Assembly: GCF_001902635.1 (NCBI RefSeq)
Contig: NZ_MJAO01000007.1
Location: 62,001-126,000 of the forward strand
Reading direction: 5' to 3'
Origin: Serratia marcescens
GTDB lineage: Bacteria > Pseudomonadota > Gammaproteobacteria > Enterobacterales > Enterobacteriaceae
Length of the DNA: 64,000 nucleotides
Below the pieces are notes generated by a model. That model was given only the letters and a program-made list of their open reading frames with translations, was not told where the DNA came from and made no database searches. Positions 1-9,028 of this stretch are shown here, piece by piece (within the stretch, counting starts at the first letter, position 1; each line of letters starts with the position of its first letter). A program made the position numbers and the translations under genes.

Positions 1-559
1 CCAGCTCCGCCAGGCTGGCGGCCTGCATTTTTTCCATCACTTTCGCCCGATGGACTTCAACGGTGCGCAGCGCAATATTCAGCCGCTCCGCCATTTCCCG
101 ATTCATCATGCCACGCACCACCAGATGCGCGATCTCACGCTCCTTAGGCGTGAGCGTCCGGTAGCGGCCGAAGGTTTCATGGCGGTGCCAGGCCTCGGTC
201 GAGATGCTCTGCGCCCGTTCGAGGGCGGCAACCAGCGGCTCCGCGGCGATCGGTTTTTGCAGGAAGTCCACCGCGCCGTACTTCATCTGTTCCACCGCCA
301 TCGGCACGTCGCCATGGCCGGACAGGAACACCACCGCCAGCGTGCTGCCGCGGCGGCGCAGCTCGCCGTAGGTCTGGTGGCCGTCGAGCTTCGGCATCCG
401 CATGTCCAGCAAGACAACGCCGGGCTGAAACAGCTCGGCCTGCGCCAAAAAGTCGACGCTGTCATTCCAGCAGCGCGCGGCGTAGCCGAGGCTGGTCAGC
501 AAAAAGTGGCAGGCGTCGGTGACGGCAACGTCATCATCCACCAGATGAATTAGCGACAT
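1..559 (-). CDS. ttrR: Tetrathionate response regulator TtrR (partial, 3' end outside window)
   Basis: Two-component response regulator of the FixJ/NarL type that, in Salmonella, activates ttrBCA when TtrS senses tetrathionate. The reading frame opens at the ATG at 559 and runs off the left edge, so about 186 residues are visible. The N-terminal receiver domain has the acidic pocket D8-D10 and phospho-acceptor D52 (in LLDMRMP). A LuxR-type helix-turn-helix follows, with the hallmark TPKEREIAHLVV and LNIALRTVEVHRAKVMEKM segments. Its start overlaps the end of ttrS by 26 nt, so the two are probably translated together. Identification rests on domain order plus the adjacent ttrS and ttrBCA. Confidence 0.92.
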   Translation of the reverse strand, partial: MSLIHLVDDDVAVTDACHFLLTSLGYAARCWNDSVDFLAQAELFQPGVVLLDMRMPKLDGHQTYGELRRRGSTLAVVFLSGHGDVPMAVEQMKYGAVDFLQKPIAAEPLVAALERAQSISTEAWHRHETFGRYRTLTPKEREIAHLVVRGMMNREMAERLNIALRTVEVHRAKVMEKMQAASLAEL

Positions 560-2294
560 GGTTTTCCTTATTGTTCAATATGAAATGCAGCGTTACGCGC
601 AGCCCGTTACGGCTGTCGGGGGCGGGGTGATTCATCAGGCGGATCTCGCCGCCGGCATAGCGCACCAGGCGCCGACAAATGGCTAGCCCCAAGCCCATAC
701 CGGTGGTTTTGGTGGTGTTGAAGGGACGAAAAGCCTGTTCCAACCCGGCCGGCGTCATGCCGCCCGCATTGTCCTGCAGATGCAGCTCAAGCGCCCGTTC
801 GCCCTCGGCGGCGGAAAGCCAGACGGCATCGGCACCGGCCTGCGCCGCATTCAGCAGCAGGTTCGCCAACAGCTGTTCCAACAGCGCCGGCGGCAGTGTG
901 AGCGTCAGCGAAGGCGGCACGTTGGCGAACAGCCTCAGGTTGGGGTAGCGTTGCGTCAGGCGCAGCAGCGACCACACCCGCTCGGCGGTCTCGTTCAGCG
1001 CGGTGGGGCGCCAGCTCGCTTGGTCTACCGCCTCAGTCGGGGGCTGTATCCACTGGCGCAGGTTATGAATCGTCTCACCGCCGCGCTGCGCCTGTCGGTC
1101 GATATTTTCCAACGGGACTATCAATGGATGCCCGGCGTCCGCCCGGCGCAGCTGGATCAGGCACCCTTGCGCATAGTGGCGAATGGCCGCCAGCGGCTGG
1201 TTGAGCTCGTGTGCGAAACCGGAGGCCATCTCCCCCAGCACGTTCAGCTGCCGGGCATTTTCCAATGCCTGTTCCTGATGGCGCAACTGTTCACCGGCGC
1301 GGAGCAGCTGTTGCCCGCGCCGCCGCACCAGCAGTGCGATCCAGATATGATTGACGATCAACAGCGCCAGCGTCGCCAGCGTCAGGCCGACGGCCAGCTG
1401 ATGCTGGATCAGCCAACTCTTGATATCCAGCCACAGCCGTCGCTGTTCCGGGTGTTGATTGACGGCGCGCAGCAGTGCCTCTACCTCGCTGGTCGAGGCC
1501 GGCGCGCCCCACAGGAAGGGGGACTGCGGTGGCGCGGTCAGCAACGCTCTCGCCACGGCATCCACCAACGGGTTATCCAGGCCGGGCAGGGCGGCGAACG
1601 ACCAGTTGGGGTAAAGCGGCGTGCTGGTGACGCAGGGAACTGACGTGGCCTGTTGCAACAGCGGGCGAAAATCTGCCTGGTTGATCAGGCCTTCCCGGTC
1701 CATTTTCTCCACCAGGCAGACCGGCACGATGGCGGCCTGAATGGCGCGCTCGCGCAACAAATAGAGCAGGGCATCGGCAGGAAAGCCGGTAAAGCGCAGG
1801 TGGAAATCGCGTTCGGGCCGCATGCCGGCGTCGCTGAGCGCCTTATAGCCGGTCAGATAGCCACCGAAGGCCTGCGGATCGATAGCGCCCACCGTTTTGC
1901 CCATCAGCGCCTGTGGCGTCGTGATGTCGCTGTCACGGCGCACCAAAATTACGCTGCCGATGATATTGCCCGTTTCCCGATCGCCGTTGGCGGCGCGCAA
2001 CGACGCCAGCCAGCGCAAATGATAGTGGCTGTTCAGTTGCACAAACTGTGCCGGATTGGTGACCACAAACTGCACGCTGCCCTGATTGACCGCCTCGCGC
2101 ATCTGCGCCAGATCGAGCGGCTGCAGGCGGAAACGTTCGCCGCTGACGCTGCCGTTGAGCCTGTCGATCAGCGGCTGCCAGTCGCGGACGGTCGCCGCAT
2201 CGCCGCGCATGGCCAGCACGCCGACTGACCATTCCCCGCCCTGCGCCGTCGCGCACAGCCCGAGACTCAACAACAGTAATAACACGACCCTCAC
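534..2294 (-). CDS. ttrS: Tetrathionate sensor histidine kinase TtrS
   Basis: Membrane sensor kinase, 586 aa. A signal peptide or first membrane segment (1-19) precedes a periplasmic PhnD-like binding domain (about 20-290), presumably the tetrathionate sensor. A transmembrane helix (about 300-322) leads to a HisKA domain with phospho-acceptor H362 (AHELNQPLAA) and a C-terminal ATPase domain with N box (LLLNAAQAG), G1 (DNAGGM) and G2 (GMGLGLAICRRL). The start is GTG at 2294, preceded by a strong AGGAGG. It is transcribed divergently from ttrBCA and overlaps ttrR. Confidence 0.93.
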   Translation of the reverse strand: MRVVLLLLLSLGLCATAQGGEWSVGVLAMRGDAATVRDWQPLIDRLNGSVSGERFRLQPLDLAQMREAVNQGSVQFVVTNPAQFVQLNSHYHLRWLASLRAANGDRETGNIIGSVILVRRDSDITTPQALMGKTVGAIDPQAFGGYLTGYKALSDAGMRPERDFHLRFTGFPADALLYLLRERAIQAAIVPVCLVEKMDREGLINQADFRPLLQQATSVPCVTSTPLYPNWSFAALPGLDNPLVDAVARALLTAPPQSPFLWGAPASTSEVEALLRAVNQHPEQRRLWLDIKSWLIQHQLAVGLTLATLALLIVNHIWIALLVRRRGQQLLRAGEQLRHQEQALENARQLNVLGEMASGFAHELNQPLAAIRHYAQGCLIQLRRADAGHPLIVPLENIDRQAQRGGETIHNLRQWIQPPTEAVDQASWRPTALNETAERVWSLLRLTQRYPNLRLFANVPPSLTLTLPPALLEQLLANLLLNAAQAGADAVWLSAAEGERALELHLQDNAGGMTPAGLEQAFRPFNTTKTTGMGLGLAICRRLVRYAGGEIRLMNHPAPDSRNGLRVTLHFILNNKENHVANSSGG

Positions 2295-2328
2295 GGCCCC
2301 TCCTGATGGGCAATTTGCCTACCGACAC

Positions 2329-2342
2329 TTGTTTTAGATCAA
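2329..2342. promoter_or_regulatory. FNR-like site in the ttrS/ttrB divergent region
   Basis: TTGTT-TTAG-ATCAA matches the FNR consensus TTGAT-N4-ATCAA at nine of ten positions. In Salmonella ttrBCA needs FNR and TtrR for anaerobic expression, so a site here fits. FNR binding at this site is inferred. Confidence 0.65.
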
Positions 2343-2356
2343 CGTTGGGTTCGGTA

Positions 2357-2370
2357 TGTGGTTAACCACA
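2357..2370. promoter_or_regulatory. Perfect 14-bp palindrome, candidate TtrR operator
   Basis: TGTGGTTAACCACA is a perfect palindrome whose centre lies 28 bp from the centre of the FNR-like site, within the 187-bp gap between ttrS and ttrB. Position and symmetry suggest a dimeric regulator, TtrR being the obvious candidate. No binding evidence is available here. Confidence 0.45.
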
Positions 2371-2481
2371 ATAGAGCTGAGCCCGGCGTCATTTTTACAC
2401 TGTAAATCATCGACATTGTTTATTCATCTAACGGGTATCAATAGCGTGACCGAGGTGATGCCCAGGGTGTGGGAGAGGCGA

Positions 2482-3219
2482 ATGGACGTCAGTAAACGGC
2501 AGTTTTTGCAACGGTTGGGGGTGTTGACCGCGGGGGCTTCGCTGATCCCCGTGGCGGAGGCGGGTCTGGCGCTGGCGCCGGCCCGGCGCGAGGGGGATAG
2601 CCGCCGCCGCTACGCCATGTTGATCGATCTGCGGCGCTGCATAGGGTGCCAGGCCTGTACCGTGAGCTGCGCCATTGAAAACCAGACGCCGCACGGCGAG
2701 TTTCGCACCACGGTGAATCAATACCAGGTCAGCCTGGAAGGCGAAGAGGTGGCGACCAACGTGCTGCTGCCCAGGCTGTGCAACCACTGCGACAACCCGC
2801 CCTGCGTACCGGTGTGCCCGGTGCAGGCCACCTTCCAGCGCGAGGATGGGATCGTGGTGGTCGACAACAAACGCTGCGTGGGGTGCGCCTATTGCGTGCA
2901 GGCTTGCCCGTACGATGCCCGGTTTATCAATCACGCCACTCAGACGGCAGACAAATGCACCTTCTGCGTGCACCGGTTGGAGGCGGGATTGCTGCCGGCA
3001 TGCGTGGAGTCATGCGTGGGGGGGGCGCGGATCATCGGCGACATGCGCGATCCGCACAGCACGCTAAGCAAGATGCTGCGGCGTCACGAGGCCGAGATCA
3101 AAGTCCTCAAACCGGAGAATCAAACCGCGCCCCACGTGTTTTATCTGGGGCTGGATGACGCCTTCGTCACGCCGTTGCCGGGAAGGGCGCAGGTCGCTTT
3201 GTGGGGGGAAGGAATATGA
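2482..3219 (+). CDS. ttrB: Tetrathionate reductase iron-sulfur subunit TtrB
   Basis: Electron-transfer subunit of periplasmic tetrathionate reductase, 245 aa. It has four cysteine clusters typical of DMSO-reductase-family FeS subunits: RRCIGCQACTVSC, CNHCDNPPCVPVCP, RCVGCAYCVQACP and CTFC...CVESC. The N-terminus has a Tat-like signal with SKRQFLQ, that is KR rather than RR; Salmonella TtrB is the known case of a functional Tat signal lacking one of the two arginines. Start chosen at ATG 2482, preceded by GGGAGAGG; upstream in-frame starts lack a ribosome site. It overlaps ttrC by 4 nt. Confidence 0.94.
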   Translation: MDVSKRQFLQRLGVLTAGASLIPVAEAGLALAPARREGDSRRRYAMLIDLRRCIGCQACTVSCAIENQTPHGEFRTTVNQYQVSLEGEEVATNVLLPRLCNHCDNPPCVPVCPVQATFQREDGIVVVDNKRCVGCAYCVQACPYDARFINHATQTADKCTFCVHRLEAGLLPACVESCVGGARIIGDMRDPHSTLSKMLRRHEAEIKVLKPENQTAPHVFYLGLDDAFVTPLPGRAQVALWGEGI

Positions 3220-4241
3220 GCCGCCAACTGATGATTGCAGAGGTGCTGAGCCAGCCGCAGGCGATTAGCTGGCTGCCGTGGGCCGTGCAATATTTCTTCT
3301 TTATCGGCATCGCCGCCTGCGCCGCGTTGCTGGCCTGCGTATGGCGCTGGCGCGGTGGGGACAACGCCGCACGCCTGGAGCGCACGGCGCTGTTTATCGG
3401 GTTGACGTGCGCCATCACCGCGCCGCTGGCGCTGACCGCCGATCTGCATCAAACCGCCCGTTTCTGGCATTTCTACGCCTACCCGACGCCCTGGTCGTGG
3501 ATGCCGTGGGGCGCGCTGTTCTTGCCGCTGTTTACCCTGTTGATCGGCCTGTGGTTTATCGCGATCGAATTTACGCGGCTGACGGGCAGACCGCTGGCGT
3601 TGCTCTGTGGGATCGCGCCAGCCTGCGCGTTGGTGGCTATCGGCCTGCTGTTGTACACCGGGCGTGAGGTTTCCGTCGTGCGTGCCCGTCCGATCTGGTT
3701 CAGCTACGGCTTCCCGATCGTGATGTTCCTTAGTGCGCTGCAGGCGCTCTTGGCCCTGTTGCTGTTGGCGATGCGCGATCGGCCTGGTCTGCAAGCATCG
3801 CTGGCGCGCGGATCGCTGCTGACGTTGTTGTTGCTTGGCGGTGCGGTCCTGCTGTGGATTGGCGGCGATACGTTATCCGGTGAGGCAGTACGCCACTGGC
3901 TGCATACGCAGGCGATGGCGCGTCATTACGCTGCCGGGTGGATTGCGCTGTGGGCGCTGACGCTGGCGTGCACGGCCTGGGCCGGCTATCGACGCTTGCC
4001 GCGCGGCGGCGCGCCGTTGCTGGCCGCTCTCGCGCTGGGGCTGAGCTGGCTGATGCGCTGGACGCTGTTGATCGAAGTGCAGACCATCCCGAAATACAAC
4101 GCGTCTTACAACCCCTACAGCCTGCCGCTTGGCACCGATGGCTTACTGGCGATCGTCGGCACCTTCGGACTGTGGCTGGCGTTAATGATTATGGTGCACG
4201 AAGCACAGGCGTTTTTACTGCGGAGAAAACAACATGGCTAA
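3216..4241 (+). CDS. ttrC: Tetrathionate reductase membrane subunit TtrC
   Basis: NrfD-family integral membrane quinol dehydrogenase that anchors TtrAB and passes electrons from menaquinol; 341 aa with about nine hydrophobic segments. The ATG at 3216 overlaps the ttrB stop (ATGA), preceded by GGGGGAAGG, and supports translational coupling. The 3' end overlaps ttrA by 8 nt. Order ttrB-ttrC-ttrA matches Salmonella. Confidence 0.93.
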   Translation: MSRQLMIAEVLSQPQAISWLPWAVQYFFFIGIAACAALLACVWRWRGGDNAARLERTALFIGLTCAITAPLALTADLHQTARFWHFYAYPTPWSWMPWGALFLPLFTLLIGLWFIAIEFTRLTGRPLALLCGIAPACALVAIGLLLYTGREVSVVRARPIWFSYGFPIVMFLSALQALLALLLLAMRDRPGLQASLARGSLLTLLLLGGAVLLWIGGDTLSGEAVRHWLHTQAMARHYAAGWIALWALTLACTAWAGYRRLPRGGAPLLAALALGLSWLMRWTLLIEVQTIPKYNASYNPYSLPLGTDGLLAIVGTFGLWLALMIMVHEAQAFLLRRKQHG

Positions 4242-7200
4242 ACTCACCCGGCGTCAATGGTTGAAAGTCGGTCTGGCCTTCGGCGGGCTGTCCGCCTTCG
4301 GCCTGAGCTATCGCGACGTCGCCAAACGGGCGATAGACGGCCTGATCCACGGCACCTCCGGGCGCGTGACGCTGGATCGCATCAACGGCAACTCCCTGCC
4401 GCCTGAAGGGCGAGTGATGTCTGAATGGCAAGGCAATCCGCAGCAGGCCATCTCGATGACCCAGTGTTTCGGCTGTTGGACGCAATGTGGCGTGCGGGTG
4501 CGAGTAGATAGGCAGGCCGACCGGGTATTGCGCATCGCCGGCAACCCTTATCACCCGCTGTCTCAGGAACGGCACGTCGACTATGCGTTGCCGCTGCAAG
4601 CGGCGCTGGCGCAGCTGGGTGGCGAAAGCGGCCTCGATGCCCGCTCCACCGCCTGCGCGCGCGGCGCGACGCTGCTGGAAGGGCTTTACAGCCCGTTGCG
4701 CGTGCTGGAGCCGATGAAGCGCGTCGGCAAACGCGGCGAAGGCAAATGGCGGCGCATCAGCTTTGAACAACTGATCGCCGAAGTGGTGGAGGGCGGCGAT
4801 CTGTTCGGCGAGGGCCATGTGGACGGCCTGCGGGCGATCCGCGATCTGGAAACGCCGATCGACGCCCGACAGCCAGGGTTGGGGCCGAAAGCCAACCAGC
4901 TGCTGGTGACCAACGCCGGTGACGACGGGCGCGACAGCTTTCTGCGGCGTTTTGCCCAGAACAGTTTCGGCAGCAAAAACTTTGGCGCGCACGGCGCGTA
5001 CTGCGGGCTGGCCTACCGCGCCGGTTCCGGCGCGCTGATGAACGATCTGGACAAGAACCCGCATGTGAAACCGGACTGGGAGCAGGTTGAGTTCGCGCTA
5101 TTTATGGGTACCTCGCCGGCGCAGTCCGGTAACCCGTTCAAGCGCCAGGCCCGACAGTTGGCCAGCGCCAGATTGCGTGGCGAGTTCCGCTATGCAGTGG
5201 TGGCGCCGGCACTGCCGCTGACTACTACGCTGGCGGACGATCATGGCCATTGGATCCCGGTGCTGCCGGGCACCGACTCGGCGTTGGCGATGGCGATGAT
5301 CCGTTGGATCATCGATAACCGGCGCTACCAGGCTGACTATCTCGCCATCCCGTCGGAGGCCGCCATGCAGCGCGCCGGTGAGAAGAGCTGGACCAACGCC
5401 ACGCATCTGGTGATCGCCGACAGCGAGCACCCGTTGGCGGGCCAGCATTTGACGCGCGCTCATCTGAACGGCGCCGAGTCGGCGTCGCCGCTGGTGGCCA
5501 ACGGCGCGGGGGAACTGGTGGCGGCCGACGAGTGCGATAGCGCTGAACTGCTGGTGACCCGCACGGTGGCGCTGCATGACGGCACGCAGGTGGTGGTGAA
5601 GAGCGGTTTCCAGTGTCTGAAAGAGGCCGCCGACAAGCTGTCGCCGGAGGCGTACAGCCGGGAATGTGGCGTGCCGGTGGCGCGTATCGCAGCGCTGGCC
5701 GAGGCTTTTACCGCCCACGGGCGCAAGGCAGCGGTGATCGCGCATGGCGGGATGATGGCGGCGAACGGCTTTTACAATACCTGGTCGGTGATGATGCTCA
5801 ATGTGCTGATCGGTAACCTGAGCCTGGAGGGCGGGGTGTTCGTCGGCGGCGGCAAATTTAACGGCTTCGCTGAGGGGCCGCGCTATAACCTGGTTGATTT
5901 TCCCGGCATGGTAAAACCGAAGGGGCTGAATATCGCGCGCAGCAAGGCCGCTTATGAAGCCTCCGACGAATACCGCGAGAAAGTGGCGGCGGGCGTTTCG
6001 CCTTGGCCGGCCAAGGCGCCTTGGTATCCGTTCGTCGCCGGGCAGCTGACCGAACTGCTGACGTCGGCGCTGGTGGGTCATCCGTATGGGCTGAAGGCCT
6101 GGATCTCGAACATGACCAACCCTTTGTACGGTATCGCCGGGTTGCGCGGCGTGGCGGAGGAACGGCTGAAAGATCCGGCGCGTTTGCCGCTGTTTATCGC
6201 CATCGATGCCTTTATCAACGAAACGACGGCGCTGGCCGACTATATCATTCCGGACACCCATAACTTTGAGAGCTGGGGATTCAGCGCCCCCTGGGGCGGC
6301 GTCGCCAGCAAGGCCACCACCGCGCGCTGGCCGATAGTGACGCCGGCGACCGCCAAAACGGCGGAAGGACGGCCGATTTCCATGGAGGCGTTTTGCATCG
6401 CCGTCGCCAAACGCCTGGCGCTGCCAGGGTTCGGCGATCGTGCCATCGGCGACGCTCAGGGCGGGCTGTTGCCGCTCAACGGTGCTGAGGATTACTATCT
6501 GCGCGCCGCCGCCAACGTCGCGTTTGCCGGCAAGGCGCCGGTACCGGCCGCGAGGGCGGAAGAGCTGGCGCTGAGCGGCGTCGATCGCTTGTTGCCGCAG
6601 CTTGCGCAGACGCTGCACCCCGATGAAATCGACCGTGTGGCGTTTATCTACAGCCGCGGTGGCCGGTTCGCCAGTCATGACACCGGTCGTCGCGACGGCA
6701 GCGTGGGCAATCGCTGGGAGAAACCGCTGCAGATCTGGAATGCGGAGGTGGCGAAACATCGGCATGCGATCACCGGCGAACGTTTCAGCGGCTGCCCAAC
6801 CTGCTATCCGGCACGTTTGTCGGACGGCCGTGCGGTGGAGGAACTCTATCCTGAACGGCAGTGGCCGCTGCGGCTGATGTCCTTCAAATCCAATGTGATG
6901 AGCAGCTCCACCGCCGTGATCCGGCACTTGCACGACGTGAAGCCGGTGAATCTGGTGGCGCTGAACCCGGCGGATGGGGCGCGTTTCGGCATTCAACACG
7001 GCGACCGGGTACGCATCAGCACACCGGGCGGCAGCCGGGAAGCGCGCATCAGTTTGCTGGCCGGGGTCATGCCCGGCGTGATCGCGGTGGAACACGGCTA
7101 CGGCCACCGGGAGATGGGGGCCAGCCAGCACTACCTGGACGGCGAGCCGTTGGCGATGGATGAGCGCATTGCCAACGGCATCAACCTCAACGATCTGGGG

Positions 7201-7305
7201 TTTGCCGACCCGACGCGCGAAGTGCCGAACACTTGGCTGGATTGGGTGACTGGCGCCGCGGTGCGCCAAGGCATTCCGGCGGCGATTGTCAAACTGTCCG
7301 CGTAA
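4234..7305 (+). CDS. ttrA: Tetrathionate reductase catalytic subunit TtrA
   Basis: Molybdopterin-guanine-dinucleotide enzyme of the DMSO reductase family reducing tetrathionate to thiosulfate in the periplasm; 1023 aa, about family length. It starts with a canonical Tat signal (LTRRQWLKVG), followed by a [4Fe-4S] motif with C78, C81 and C85 and a later Cys in STACARGA. AYCGLAYR is a plausible Mo-ligand region. The C-terminal molydopterin-dinucleotide domain includes RFGIQHGDRVRI. No frameshift is seen. It ends just before a strong hairpin at 7316-7344. Confidence 0.95.
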   Translation: MAKLTRRQWLKVGLAFGGLSAFGLSYRDVAKRAIDGLIHGTSGRVTLDRINGNSLPPEGRVMSEWQGNPQQAISMTQCFGCWTQCGVRVRVDRQADRVLRIAGNPYHPLSQERHVDYALPLQAALAQLGGESGLDARSTACARGATLLEGLYSPLRVLEPMKRVGKRGEGKWRRISFEQLIAEVVEGGDLFGEGHVDGLRAIRDLETPIDARQPGLGPKANQLLVTNAGDDGRDSFLRRFAQNSFGSKNFGAHGAYCGLAYRAGSGALMNDLDKNPHVKPDWEQVEFALFMGTSPAQSGNPFKRQARQLASARLRGEFRYAVVAPALPLTTTLADDHGHWIPVLPGTDSALAMAMIRWIIDNRRYQADYLAIPSEAAMQRAGEKSWTNATHLVIADSEHPLAGQHLTRAHLNGAESASPLVANGAGELVAADECDSAELLVTRTVALHDGTQVVVKSGFQCLKEAADKLSPEAYSRECGVPVARIAALAEAFTAHGRKAAVIAHGGMMAANGFYNTWSVMMLNVLIGNLSLEGGVFVGGGKFNGFAEGPRYNLVDFPGMVKPKGLNIARSKAAYEASDEYREKVAAGVSPWPAKAPWYPFVAGQLTELLTSALVGHPYGLKAWISNMTNPLYGIAGLRGVAEERLKDPARLPLFIAIDAFINETTALADYIIPDTHNFESWGFSAPWGGVASKATTARWPIVTPATAKTAEGRPISMEAFCIAVAKRLALPGFGDRAIGDAQGGLLPLNGAEDYYLRAAANVAFAGKAPVPAARAEELALSGVDRLLPQLAQTLHPDEIDRVAFIYSRGGRFASHDTGRRDGSVGNRWEKPLQIWNAEVAKHRHAITGERFSGCPTCYPARLSDGRAVEELYPERQWPLRLMSFKSNVMSSSTAVIRHLHDVKPVNLVALNPADGARFGIQHGDRVRISTPGGSREARISLLAGVMPGVIAVEHGYGHREMGASQHYLDGEPLAMDERIANGINLNDLGFADPTREVPNTWLDWVTGAAVRQGIPAAIVKLSA

Positions 7306-7315
7306 ACGACAGACG

Positions 7316-7344
7316 AAAAAAAACCTGCTGTAACAGCAGGTTTT
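7316..7344. terminator. Intrinsic terminator, native proL terminator shared with ttrA
   Basis: The stem AACCTGCTG / CAGCAGGTT has a 3-nt loop. It carries A8 on its left and TTTT on its right, so the longer U-run would form on a minus-strand transcript. That orientation suits the tRNA-Pro gene that ended here before the 5.7 kb element was inserted. It can also end the ttrBCA transcript. Confidence 0.85.
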
Positions 7345-7350
7345 CTTAAA

Positions 7351-7400
7351 TTTGGTCGGCATGAGAGGATTCGAACCTCCGACCCCCGACACCCCATGAC
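7351..7400 (-). repeat. attL: displaced 3' part of tRNA-Pro, 50-bp direct repeat
   Basis: This 50-bp block is identical to 13015-13064. It covers the tRNA-Pro 3' part from the anticodon stem through the CCA end, plus two bases beyond it. Sequences differ immediately outside both copies, so the two repeats define the borders of an integrated element. Confidence 0.95.
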
Positions 7401-7468
7401 TCATAAAACTCATGGAATGGTTAGTACATTCATATAGATAGGTCATGTATAAAGCAGGATTAATGCAC

Positions 7469-8470
7469 ATGGCTACCATCCGTAAACTCCCTTCTGGTAA
7501 GTGGAACGCTCAAGTAAGAATCAAGGGACACCCTACACAAACCAAAACATTTTTCACGATAGAAGAGGCTGAGCAGTGGTCATCTGATTGTGAAAAGAAG
7601 TTTAAGAAGTCAGAAAGCACTATCAAAGCGCTGTCCCCTGTCTATCTCGAAGAGGTGTTAACCAAGAATGGAAAGCAAAGGGGGGGCTATGACTCCATCC
7701 GAAACCGGTTGATGAATCTTGATAGGTTCTTTGACTCCACTCCCCTTGAGAAGATTACCAGTGAGAATGTAGCTACATACAAAGTGGAACGTTTGAAGAA
7801 AGCAGCTAATGGCACTGTACGGCTTGAGTTACAGCTTCTTTCAAGATTCTTGCGTTGGGCTGCCTCAGAGAAGGGAGTAGCCTGCAATGATGTTGTGAAG
7901 CCTGTTCGACTACCGGAAGCGGGTAAGCCAAGAGATAAGATACTTACGCCTATGCAATACCAGATGATCCTTGAGCGGGTGGATACTTGTAGGAGTAGGT
8001 TGCAGGGAATGAGTGAGGCTAAAGCTATCATCATTCTTGCGTGGGAGACGGCTATGCGTAGAGGAGAGATCTTAGCGTTAACGCCTGCCATGATTGACTT
8101 TAGGCAGAGGGTGATACATCTGGCCGATCATCAAACAAAGAACGCAGAAGCAAGGGATGTGCCTCTCTCTTCTGCTGCGCTGGATTTGCTGAAATCTCTG
8201 TGTGAAGGGAAGGAGGGGGAAAGGTATCGATATATCAAGTTGTTTAGCTTACGCCCTTACTCTGTGAGCCAAGCATTCAGGAGAGCATGTAAGGAGTCAA
8301 GAATTGAAGGTGTATGCTTCCACTCCCTGCGTCATACATGTATCACTAGATACGCAGAGAAAGGGCTTAACACAATGCAGCTACAGTGTATCTCAGGACA
8401 TAAGGACATCACTATGTTAGCCAGATATAGCCACATCAAGGCGAGTAGCGTTGCTGCGTTGATGGAGTAA
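7469..8470 (+). CDS. int: Tyrosine recombinase/integrase of the proL element
   Basis: Site-specific integrase, 333 aa. It begins with an arm-binding domain (MATIRKLPSGKWNAQV), followed by a SAM-like core-binding domain (about 60-140) and a catalytic domain with R197 (MRRGE), K224, H285 and R288 (HSLRH), H311 (GHKD) and nucleophile Y320 (ARYSH). The complete active site implies it can be functional. Start chosen at ATG 7469 by family resemblance; ATG 7445 and 7463 are in frame alternatives. The motif TGCACATG overlaps the start codon and recurs near the other end of the element, a possible autoregulatory or arm-type site. No excisionase is recognised nearby. Confidence 0.93.
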   Translation: MATIRKLPSGKWNAQVRIKGHPTQTKTFFTIEEAEQWSSDCEKKFKKSESTIKALSPVYLEEVLTKNGKQRGGYDSIRNRLMNLDRFFDSTPLEKITSENVATYKVERLKKAANGTVRLELQLLSRFLRWAASEKGVACNDVVKPVRLPEAGKPRDKILTPMQYQMILERVDTCRSRLQGMSEAKAIIILAWETAMRRGEILALTPAMIDFRQRVIHLADHQTKNAEARDVPLSSAALDLLKSLCEGKEGERYRYIKLFSLRPYSVSQAFRRACKESRIEGVCFHSLRHTCITRYAEKGLNTMQLQCISGHKDITMLARYSHIKASSVAALME

Positions 8471-8482
8471 CTTATTGATATA

Positions 8483-8512
8483 AAAGGGCAGGGTGATTCC
8501 TGCCTTTGTTTT
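8483..8512 (+). terminator. Intrinsic terminator after int
   Basis: The stem GGCAGG / CCTGCC with a short loop is followed by TTTGTTTT, about 15 nt after the integrase stop. Confidence 0.75.
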
Positions 8513-8629
8513 ACCTGTAGCAATGTGATCGATTTCAACGATCGGTTTTGCGTTATCGATCTATTAATCCTATTTGACCAGAATGAATCCTATACTTGAT
8601 CCTAATCCTTTAAGTCAGTTCATTGGGTT

Positions 8630-8992
8630 ATGTTGCTTATGATTAACATTTTGTTGTACTTGTTATCTGGTTTGTCTGTGTTGTATGCATTCCCTGCTAT
8701 GTTTATGAATGTTGGCGTGTTGGCTAAATCAAAACGAGTTGAAGAAGATGATGCTAGGTCGTTTCTTAGATGGAATGCATTTAAATCAGTGATGATGGGA
8801 ATAGCATTGCTGTGCTTTGGCCTTTATATCAATCCTTCATTTAACTCTATTGGGGTTATAAATTTCATAGGGGCATTGGGAGTAATAATAGGAGTGTCTT
8901 CGCTGATTTCTTTTATAGAAACAAAGAATAGATCTGTAGGCGTAATTACATTGGTTCTACTGGTGTTCGGCTTATGGGGCTTATACCGATGA
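8630..8992 (+). CDS. Small multi-spanning membrane protein, unknown function
   Basis: 120 aa, not recognised. It shows four hydrophobic segments: about 3-27, 50-66, 73-92 and 101-117. A short charged loop (KSKRVEEDDARS) follows the first. ATG 8630 and ATG 8639 are both possible starts and neither has a strong ribosome site. It sits alone after the integrase, together with another membrane protein 36 bp downstream, a position often used for cargo genes in small integrative elements. A role in phage exclusion or other host benefit is conceivable but not shown by the sequence. Confidence 0.7.
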   Translation: MLLMINILLYLLSGLSVLYAFPAMFMNVGVLAKSKRVEEDDARSFLRWNAFKSVMMGIALLCFGLYINPSFNSIGVINFIGALGVIIGVSSLISFIETKNRSVGVITLVLLVFGLWGLYR

Positions 8993-9028
8993 ATATCAAG
9001 CGGTATGAGTAATGTTGGGGGAAATACA

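Noticed and set aside
5098..7479. 793-codon open frame antisense to ttrA
   Set aside because: It mirrors the coding frame of a GC-rich gene with clear family motifs; the translation is His/Arg/Gln-rich with no domain.
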